Of a stretch of DNA of 64,000 nucleotides, positions 58,421-64,000 are shown in pieces. The number at the start of each line of letters is the position of its first letter. Positions within the stretch are counted from its first letter, which is position 1. Source of the stretch: CAZDVQ01 sp964508975 (lineage in GTDB: Bacteria; Bacteroidota; Bacteroidia; Chitinophagales; Saprospiraceae); NCBI GenBank assembly GCA_964508975.1, contig CAZDVQ010000001.1:124001-188000 (forward strand), in the 5' to 3' direction. The notes beneath the pieces were generated by a model. It was not told where the DNA came from. It saw only the letters and a program-made list of their open reading frames with translations, and searched no databases. The position numbers and the translations under genes are program-made.

Positions 58421-58825
58421 ATGACCTCAACCGTGACTTACCTGGGCGAGCTGCGCACCGAAGCAACCCACCTATATTCTGGTACCCAAATCCTCACCGA
58501 TGCCCCACTCGATAACAGGGGCCTAGCTCAGGCTTTTTCACCGACTGACCTGGTAGCCACCGCACTGGCCAGTTGTATGATCTCGCTCATGGGCATCAAG
58601 GCCCGCGATAACGATTGGAATATTACCGGGGCCAAGGCCGAGATTATCAAGGAAATGGCCTCTGACCCGCGTCGGATTGCAGCTGTGCGCATACAGGTGT
58701 ACATGCCCGCCGGGCCATTCGACGAGAAAGTGCGTAAAATATTGGAAAATGTAGCCCTTACTTGTCCTGTGGCCAAGAGCTTACACCCTGACATTGAGCA
58801 AGATATTACTTTTCACTGGGCGTAG
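58421..58825 (+). CDS. OsmC family protein
   Basis: 134 residues. Two catalytic cysteines are present in the expected places: ALASCMISLMG and ENVALTCPVAKSLHPDI. The opening TSTVTYLGELRTEATHLYSG and the PTDLVATALASC segment fit the OsmC/YhfA-type thiol peroxidases that reduce organic hydroperoxides. Together the cysteines and the E/R residue pairs suggest an active enzyme. It is convergent with the lipoprotein gene, overlapping by 20 bp at the 3' ends. Confidence 0.9.
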   Translation: MTSTVTYLGELRTEATHLYSGTQILTDAPLDNRGLAQAFSPTDLVATALASCMISLMGIKARDNDWNITGAKAEIIKEMASDPRRIAAVRIQVYMPAGPFDEKVRKILENVALTCPVAKSLHPDIEQDITFHWA

Positions 58826-59396
58826 AAATAACCTTAGGCTGCGTTTTGGCTGGAATCTCGATCTTGGTTTGCAAATCGGGAAATAACGCTCCACGCATTT
58901 TTTCCATTTGGTCAGCCTCTACGAAAAGCCAGTTTTGACCTTTATCGTTGGAGAAACCAAAGAGATAACTATCGGCAACGATTTGCCCACCGCTAAAGGT
59001 CATGAACAAGGTTTCCTTGAGGAGGCAGTGCCATTCCCCGTCGCCCTTTTCCAGCGCACTAGGCGGAAAAACAATGGCCGAGTCTATGGTTACGCCTTCT
59101 GCTAGCATATTGTCCATAGTCATTTTAACGGCCTCTACCATTGCCTCTTTACCGCCGGCCATGGCTACTACATTGGGGTGCGTTTTATCAATCACGAAAG
59201 CGTAATCGCCTTTAACGGTAGCCGTAGCAAGACTTTTGGCTTGCTCCCAAGCCTTGTCGGCCTCTGGGCCAGTGGCACGGGTGCTATATTTAGTTTCGGG
59301 TTTATCGTTTGGCGTTGGTTTATCGTTGTTCTGTTTACAAGCCGCCATTAAAAGACTAAGCACCAAGCAACATACAAGGATGATTTGATTTTTCAT
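58806..59396 (-). CDS. Predicted lipoprotein of unknown function
   Basis: 196 residues from the ATG giving MKNQIILVCCLVLSLLMAAC, a lipoprotein signal with the acylated Cys at residue 20. A disordered, Lys/Pro/Asp-rich linker follows (KQNNDKPTPNDKPETK). The domain from about residue 50 (AWEQAKSLATATVKGDYAFVIDKTHPNVVAMAGGKEAMVEAVK) resembles SnoaL/NTF2-like small alpha-beta folds, with a late GQNWLFVEADQM. It probably faces the periplasm. The function is not known. Confidence 0.7.
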   Translation of the reverse strand: MKNQIILVCCLVLSLLMAACKQNNDKPTPNDKPETKYSTRATGPEADKAWEQAKSLATATVKGDYAFVIDKTHPNVVAMAGGKEAMVEAVKMTMDNMLAEGVTIDSAIVFPPSALEKGDGEWHCLLKETLFMTFSGGQIVADSYLFGFSNDKGQNWLFVEADQMEKMRGALFPDLQTKIEIPAKTQPKVISTPSEK

Positions 59397-59495
59397 GTGT
59401 TCAGGTTTTATACCGTAAAGGTAGGCCATGTTGCCAAAAAGCGAGTACGTAAATAGTCGTATTTTTGAATTGAGGCATGCTGCGGCGCTTGTACC

Positions 59496-59526
59496 TTGAA
59501 TAATTGTCGGGGCTTGCTTACCTTTG
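59496..59526 (+). promoter_or_regulatory. Bacteroidota-type promoter of the GT39 gene
   Basis: TTG, 20 bases, TACCTTTG followed by C; close to the consensus. The expected transcript start is about 17 nt before the ATG. Confidence 0.6.
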
Positions 59527-59549
59527 CAGGCTAAATATCCAAACCATTC

Positions 59550-61199
59550 ATGGGCACATTGCTGCGTTACCCTCGATTTATAGCCATATGCTTTGGCCTC
59601 TTCTTTTTCAGTACCGTCATGCTCAACGAGGGCGGCCTCTGGGACGAAGACGAGGGCGCCTACGCTGGTTTTGGCTTAAACATGATGACTTCGGGCGATT
59701 GGACCATCCCCAGCCACGACTGGTCGGATGTGCACCGCAAAACCCCTTTGATGTTCTGGGCGGTAGCAGCCTCCTTCAAAGTATTTGGCCCCAACGAATT
59801 TGCCATGCGCCTGCCCGCCTTGCTGGCCATTTGGCTCACCGTGGCTGCGTTGTACTTCATGGGTAAACGCTTGTACGGCAAGGACTTAGCCTTGGGCGCA
59901 GCGCTGGTATTGTCAAGTAGCTTCGCCGTTCCATTCTTAGCTAAAATGGCCGTTACCGATGGCCTACTACTTTTGTTTGAAACGACAGCGGTATTGGCTT
60001 TGCTCAACTACCTCAAAGATCAGCGCTGGTACTGGAATGCTATCCTGTGGGTATCTGTGGCTTTGGGTTTATTGGTTAAAGGCCCACCGATTCTTATACT
60101 CATGGGCGGACTTTGGGTTTGGCTGGCTATTTTCCACCCCGACCGGAAGAAACTCATCGGCACACACCCTTGGTTTTACGGTTTGTTGGCCTTGGCGCCC
60201 ATTACCTTGTGGATTTACCTTTGCAACGAACGCGATGGCGGTGTATTTACCCAATGGCTGCTCGATTGGTACGTGCTCAAGCGCGTAGGTGGTAGCGTGT
60301 TTGGCCAAATGGGTTTCCCGGGTTACCACTTGCTTGTGTTTATCGCTTCATTTTTACCGTGGTTTACCTTTTTCCCTTCCGCCTTGGTGGCTTTTGTCAA
60401 AGATCTAAAGGCCAAACAGCCCGAGATGATTGCCATAGCGGGTTGGCTAGTATTCGGCTGGCTTTTTTACGAGGCCATGAGTAGCGCTTTGCCTACTTAT
60501 TCTATAGCTGCCCAGCCAGCGCTGGCGGTGTTAATTGCCCGCCAGGCACTAGCGGTTGAACTACCTAATTACAAATACATGACGCTCGACAAAGCCATGT
60601 CGGTGTTTTATATGCTTATTGTGTTCCTCTTGGCCATGGTGCTGTTGGTTATTGGCTACCAAGCTTTCTTGAAAGAGGGCATGCTCAAGGCCATGTCGCC
60701 GGCTTTAGTCCTTTGGATTGCTAGTTTCACGGCAGTGGTCGGCATGTATCTCGATAATCGGAAGGAGCTAGCCGTGGGTGCCATGATTATCGGTGGCTCT
60801 GGATTCATGTTCATGCTTTGGCTCTCGTTTATGCCACTGGTAGAAAGTTCGCCGCTTAAAGGTACCGAGCACACGATGGCCAAAGTTGCCGAGCGCAGCA
60901 ACGGTCGTTTACCCATCGTGGTAAGCCTATACGATGTGCACATGAAGCAGCCTAGCTTGGCCTTTTATGCCCGCAGGATAAAATCAGTGAAGGTCACCGT
61001 CAACGATGATGTTTACACGTACCAAGATCAGTTTATGCAACAGCAGCCCATGGTATTAGTTACGGATAAAACAACCCGCGACGAAATCATGCGCAGGCTA
61101 AAAGCCGAGCAACGGAATTTCGGCTCGATGGATTCCGTTGCTTGGCGCGATACCGACCACAAGTTAGAGCTCAAGTATTACTACATCCTGGTGCCTTAA
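59550..61199 (+). CDS. Glycosyltransferase family 39 (ArnT/PMT-like) membrane protein
   Basis: 549 residues with about 12 membrane segments. The first periplasmic loop has LNEGGLWDEDEGAYAGFGLNMMTSGDWTIP, the acidic motif (E-D-E or D-E) that binds the lipid-phosphate sugar, followed by HRKTPLMFWAVAASFKVFG and EFAMRLPALLAIWLT. The C-terminal soluble part (from about residue 440) ends with LKYYYILVP. Family enzymes transfer sugars from polyprenyl-phosphate donors to lipid A or proteins. The acceptor is unknown. The gene stands alone with a good promoter. Confidence 0.88.
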   Translation: MGTLLRYPRFIAICFGLFFFSTVMLNEGGLWDEDEGAYAGFGLNMMTSGDWTIPSHDWSDVHRKTPLMFWAVAASFKVFGPNEFAMRLPALLAIWLTVAALYFMGKRLYGKDLALGAALVLSSSFAVPFLAKMAVTDGLLLLFETTAVLALLNYLKDQRWYWNAILWVSVALGLLVKGPPILILMGGLWVWLAIFHPDRKKLIGTHPWFYGLLALAPITLWIYLCNERDGGVFTQWLLDWYVLKRVGGSVFGQMGFPGYHLLVFIASFLPWFTFFPSALVAFVKDLKAKQPEMIAIAGWLVFGWLFYEAMSSALPTYSIAAQPALAVLIARQALAVELPNYKYMTLDKAMSVFYMLIVFLLAMVLLVIGYQAFLKEGMLKAMSPALVLWIASFTAVVGMYLDNRKELAVGAMIIGGSGFMFMLWLSFMPLVESSPLKGTEHTMAKVAERSNGRLPIVVSLYDVHMKQPSLAFYARRIKSVKVTVNDDVYTYQDQFMQQQPMVLVTDKTTRDEIMRRLKAEQRNFGSMDSVAWRDTDHKLELKYYYILVP

Positions 61200-61201
61200 A
61201 T

Positions 61202-61336
61202 TTAACCTAAGCTGATGTACACCAAATACATCAACAACAGGATAACTGCCGTTACGGCCACGGCATACAGCATTACTTTTTTACCTTCAGCGGCATCTTG
61301 ATGGCTTACTTTTTTGTTCGCATTGTGCTTTGACAT
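61202..61336 (-). CDS. 44-residue single-span membrane protein
   Basis: From the ATG giving MSKHNANKKVSHQDAAEGKKVMLYAVAVTAVILLLMYLVYISLG. A basic N-terminal tail is followed by one hydrophobic helix (about residues 22-43). The frame is open further upstream, but the short version has the usual A-rich spacing before its ATG. Small proteins of this shape are common near transporters in Bacteroidota. It is convergent with the GT39 gene, 2 bp away, and divergent from the EamA gene. The function is unknown. Confidence 0.6.
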   Translation of the reverse strand: MSKHNANKKVSHQDAAEGKKVMLYAVAVTAVILLLMYLVYISLG

Positions 61337-61439
61337 GGGATAAAAATTTAATGAATACGATATGGTTTCACGGGATGAGTGCCCAAGTGGAGCCTCATCA
61401 CACATACAAAGTTAGCCATTTAAACGCAAAAAGCAAAGC

Positions 61440-62324
61440 ATGTTCAACCTCATTTTAAGCATATTGTGTTCAACGGTTATAGTGCTCATTTTCAGGGCAT
61501 TTGGCCGGTATCAAATACAAACTTTGCAAGCCATCGTGGTCAATTACCTCGTTTGTGTAGCGGTGGGCTCGCTGGCCTTGGGTTATTTTCCCATGAACGC
61601 CGGCACGATTCAGCAAAGCTGGTTCCCCATGGCCATCGTACTAGGTTGTTTGTTCATCAGCGGCTTCTACCTCGTGGCGCTCACCGTCAAATATTACGGG
61701 GTGGGTTTAACCTCGGTGCTCCAAAAAATGTCCTTGTTGCTATCGGTGCCCTTTGCCATTTGGTTCTACAGCGAGCCGCTCAACGTGTACAAGGTGTTGG
61801 GGGTAGTGCTAGCTTTGGCGGCGGTGGTGTTGGTTAACTTACAAAGCGCCGACGAAAAGGCTTTGCGGCAATCGCACCCTGCTTGGACCTACATTTTACC
61901 CATCCAGGCCTTCGTTATTGGCGGCATCATCGAATGTGGCCTGCAATACGTTGAAAAAAGCTTGTTGGCCCCTGAGGGCAAAAGCGCCGACATGTCGTTT
62001 TTGGTCAGTTTATTCGGTACAGCAGGGGTCATTGGCATATGTATATTGTTGGTGCAGTTTGCCACGGGCAAGGCCAAGCCACAGCTCAAATCCTTGTTGG
62101 CGGGCGTGGTGTTAGGCGTACCAAATTTCGGTTCAATCTACTTTTTGTTGCTGGCCATCGGCACTTGGGGCGGCTCGGTGGTGTTACCGGTCAACAACGT
62201 GGCCATCATATTGCTTTCGGCCTTGATTGCCTGGTTCGTGCTTCACGAAAAAATGAGTAAAACAAACCTCCTGGGCATGTTGTTGGCGGCTATATCCATC
62301 GTGGTGGTAGCATTAGGAGGGTGA
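61440..62324 (+). CDS. EamA/DMT family transporter
   Basis: 294 residues with about ten hydrophobic helices in two homologous halves. The first half ends SEPLNVYKVLGVVLALAAVVLVNL and the second LHEKMSKTNLLGMLLAAISIVVVALGG; this W-F-x-x-E-x-x-x-x-x-x-x-x-G-x-x-L-x-x-x-x-x-x-x repeat pattern is the EamA signature. The family exports small metabolites. The substrate cannot be told. A GC-rich repeat begins immediately after the stop. Confidence 0.9.
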   Translation: MFNLILSILCSTVIVLIFRAFGRYQIQTLQAIVVNYLVCVAVGSLALGYFPMNAGTIQQSWFPMAIVLGCLFISGFYLVALTVKYYGVGLTSVLQKMSLLLSVPFAIWFYSEPLNVYKVLGVVLALAAVVLVNLQSADEKALRQSHPAWTYILPIQAFVIGGIIECGLQYVEKSLLAPEGKSADMSFLVSLFGTAGVIGICILLVQFATGKAKPQLKSLLAGVVLGVPNFGSIYFLLLAIGTWGGSVVLPVNNVAIILLSALIAWFVLHEKMSKTNLLGMLLAAISIVVVALGG

Positions 62325-62466
62325 TTTTGGGCGCTTCCCTACGCGTTTCTGGGCGTATGCAATACGCCCCTACCACGCCCGGGCCGCTACGTTTCGCGGC
62401 TCGCTATTCGCTCGGCCCGCTACGCGGTCTGGCCCTGTGGGCCACCGCTCCACATCGCTAGCGCAG
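62325..62466 (+). repeat. GC-rich intergenic repeat
   Basis: Edge ttttgggcgcttccc, a nested gggcgtatgcaatacgccc hairpin, core gcggctcgctattcgctcggccc, stem ctggccctgtgggccac, distal end cacatcgctagcgc. The gggcgtat-n-atacgccc hairpin also occurs in the copy at 7817-7956. Confidence 0.85.
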
Positions 62467-62510
62467 GGGCTAAATTACCTCATCGAGGAATCACATCACA
62501 AGAATATCGT

Positions 62511-62518
62511 TATATTTG
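62511..62518 (+). promoter_or_regulatory. -7 promoter element of the DUF1905 gene
   Basis: TATATTTG followed by C, a perfect TAnnTTTGC, 26 bp before the ATG. No -33 TTTG at the usual distance. Confidence 0.5.
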
Positions 62519-62544
62519 CATAGCCCCCCGCAACCAACCATATC

Positions 62545-62844
62545 ATGGATAGCAAAATCGAGTATAACTTTAGCGCCAACATCTGGCAATACACCGGGCC
62601 TAACGGCTGGTATTTTGTGTCCTTGCCCAAGGAAATATCCCATGAAATCAGGGAGCAGCTTAAATGGCAAGAAGCAGGCTGGGGCCGCATGAAAGCCGTC
62701 GCTAAAGTAGGCGCAAGCCAATGGGATACAGCTATTTGGTTCGACACCACACAGCAAACTTATCTTTTGCCCCTTAAAGCTACCATACGCCAAAAAGAAG
62801 GACTTCACTTAAACGATGATATCTACGTTACCATTTGGCTGTAA
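62545..62844 (+). CDS. DUF1905 domain-containing protein
   Basis: 99 residues, beta-rich. The DUF1905 traits are the opening YNFSANIWQYTGPNGWYFVSLPKEISHEIRE, the GWGRMKAVAKVGASQWDTAIWFD centre, and the end YLLPLKATIRQKEGLHLNDDIYVTIWL. This family is a small barrel of unknown role, often fused to or followed by YdeI-type domains. Here it stands alone. The gap to the propeller gene is about 105 bp. Confidence 0.88.
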   Translation: MDSKIEYNFSANIWQYTGPNGWYFVSLPKEISHEIREQLKWQEAGWGRMKAVAKVGASQWDTAIWFDTTQQTYLLPLKATIRQKEGLHLNDDIYVTIWL

Positions 62845-62949
62845 ACTAAATACTTTAGACGAAAGCATTGCCAGGTTACGCACCATTCCAATAAGTATGT
62901 ATAGCTTTATGCGGAGATACATATTATACCCCACCTCTATACGCACTGC

Positions 62950-64000
62950 ATGCTGGAATTTTCAAAACTATTCACCCTGGCTTTACTGTTGCAACTCAGC
63001 ACAGCTTGCGTCAATAAAAAAGAAGTAAACCATGGACCAAGCGCTAGCAATACAATGCTAAACGAAACAGCAAATGGTTTAACTTTTACTTCTGGTATCC
63101 GCTCTATTATACAGGACAGCAAAGGCAACTATTGGATTGGTAGCGACCAAGAAGGCCTGTGTAAGTTCGATGGTAAATCATGCACTTATTTCAACACTAC
63201 AGATGGGCTATGTGGACAGCAAGTCATCTCTATCAAAGAAGATGAAACAGGGCTAATTTGGATTAGTACCAGTAGCGGCTTATGCGCTTACGATGGTACG
63301 AAATTCATACCCGCCAGTCAACTACAAGTATCCAATACCATTATTGACCAGCAACGCTTTTTCAGCCAAAAAGGCTTATGGTTTCCAGCAGCGAAAGCGG
63401 ATGAAATTATCTGCGTGGAGCAAGGCAAAGTGTACAAGGTCAAAAATCCAATTCAAATACCCCTCAACAAGAATCCTGTTGATTACGGCATAACGGGTTT
63501 CACACATTGCCGCAATGGAGGCATTTGGATTGCTTACTATTCAGGCCTTACATTTTTTGATGGCCAAACCAGCATTCATTACAATGATAGCAGTATGCAC
63601 TTTGATGGCAACACAAATTACATGCACGTCAGAAGTATACTCGAAGACTCCAAGGGGCGCTTATGGGTAGGTAACAACAGTATTGGTGTACTTTTAAAAG
63701 AAAAAGATACTTGGGTAAATTTTTCCGAACGTTTCAATGTATTGAAAAACAATACCTTTGGGGCTCCCGTACAGCCAGGAACTTTGATGCACGTTTTTGC
63801 CATACAAGAAGACTCGCAGGGGAATATATGGTTTGGGGATCGAGACACAGGCGCTTGGAGGTTTGATGGAACAACCCTTAAAAATTTTATCGTTGATGAC
63901 ACCTTGCAATCACAACACATCTGGAATATCTATGAAGACCATCATGGTAATTTACTCTTTGCCATGGCAGAAAAAGGTGTTTATAAATTTAATGGACATG
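62950..64000 (+). CDS. Propeller-repeat sensor lipoprotein, N-terminal part (partial)
   Basis: Open from the ATG at 62950 to the window edge without a stop; at least 350 codons. The N-terminus (MLEFSKLFTLALLLQLSTAC) is a lipoprotein signal. The rest is a string of two-component-regulator propeller blades: IRSIIQDSKGNYWIGSDQEGLCKFDGKSCTYF, VISIKEDETGLIWISTSSGLCAYDG, VRSILEDSKGRLWVGNNSIG, VFAIQEDSQGNIWFGDRDTGAWRFDG, and IWNIYEDHHGNLLFAMAEKGVYKFNG. In full proteins such blades precede a Y_Y_Y domain and a histidine kinase, or stand alone as surface proteins. What follows cannot be seen here. Confidence 0.85.
   Translation, partial: MLEFSKLFTLALLLQLSTACVNKKEVNHGPSASNTMLNETANGLTFTSGIRSIIQDSKGNYWIGSDQEGLCKFDGKSCTYFNTTDGLCGQQVISIKEDETGLIWISTSSGLCAYDGTKFIPASQLQVSNTIIDQQRFFSQKGLWFPAAKADEIICVEQGKVYKVKNPIQIPLNKNPVDYGITGFTHCRNGGIWIAYYSGLTFFDGQTSIHYNDSSMHFDGNTNYMHVRSILEDSKGRLWVGNNSIGVLLKEKDTWVNFSERFNVLKNNTFGAPVQPGTLMHVFAIQEDSQGNIWFGDRDTGAWRFDGTTLKNFIVDDTLQSQHIWNIYEDHHGNLLFAMAEKGVYKFNGH

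Noticed and set aside
1..64000. tRNA, rRNA, tmRNA or known riboswitches
   Set aside because: I looked for T-arm-like GGTTCGA-x2-CC patterns and conserved rRNA/riboswitch cores in the gaps and found none that fold as expected; a covariance-model scan would be the deciding test.

Overview
The window comes from the chromosome of a member of the Bacteroidota (Bacteroidetes), most like the Saprospirales/Cytophagales/Chitinophagales part of the phylum. The evidence is two secreted proteins with type IX secretion sorting tails, a TonB-dependent receptor, an alpha-2-macroglobulin-type giant protein, families largely typical of the phylum (DUF4293, the DUF2157/GDYXXLXY pair, Mpl), and several promoters of the phylum-specific form TTTG-N18-20-TAnnTTTG. 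Neither rRNA, tRNA nor CRISPR was recognised. The window opens inside a sulfide:quinone oxidoreductase gene and closes inside a propeller sensor gene.

Layout. 0-7 kb: an alkaline-phosphatase-fold protein, DUF4293, a TatD nuclease, a FIST/PAS sensory pair and RarA. 8-12 kb: a T9SS-exported SprB-repeat protein, an orphan oxidase subunit III and a rhomboid. 12-17 kb: a DUF4143 ATPase behind a perfect 21-bp-arm palindrome, then an ABC exporter with an SGNH protein. 17-21 kb: NadD, PdhA, RecF. 21-26 kb: a DinB/NRDE/ATP-grasp operon, the DUF2157/GDYXXLXY pair and a HAD protein. 26-32 kb: a 600-bp nested palindromic element, the macroglobulin gene and a broken DUF1016 nuclease gene. 32-38 kb: a lipoprotein, a group of small DNA-repair-like and T9SS genes, an intact RelE-type toxin-antitoxin pair and a second pair whose toxin has lost its front half. 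38-46 kb: SucA, Hpt, PdxJ, TraB/GumN, a methyltransferase and Mpl. 46-50.5 kb: an AT-richer accessory island with an ATPase plus ExK-nuclease-like partner, a YozE/GIY-YIG protein and two orphans. 51-64 kb: the CCA enzyme, DUF1684 and a TonB receptor with an operator array, a glycosyltransferase/radical SAM pair, OsmC, a GT39 enzyme, an EamA transporter, DUF1905 and the start of a propeller protein.

Over this gene layer lies an unusual repeat layer. About 20 intergenic spaces carry GC-rich, hairpin-rich members of one dispersed family (core GCTCGCTGTTCGCTCGG, one edge an A/T run next to GGGCG). A second family is a 160-bp hairpin MITE with termini AGTATGTTTGGA, in two full inverse copies plus fragments, which sit next to accessory genes. 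A third is the nested inverted-repeat block at 26 kb.

The strongest candidates for undescribed biology are the two-gene ATPase/nuclease-like system at 46.3-48.1 kb, the repeat family with compensatory changes in its stems, the translationally coupled DinB/NRDE/ATP-grasp operon, and the glycosyltransferase/radical SAM pair. All function calls come from reading motifs by eye; no database search was run.
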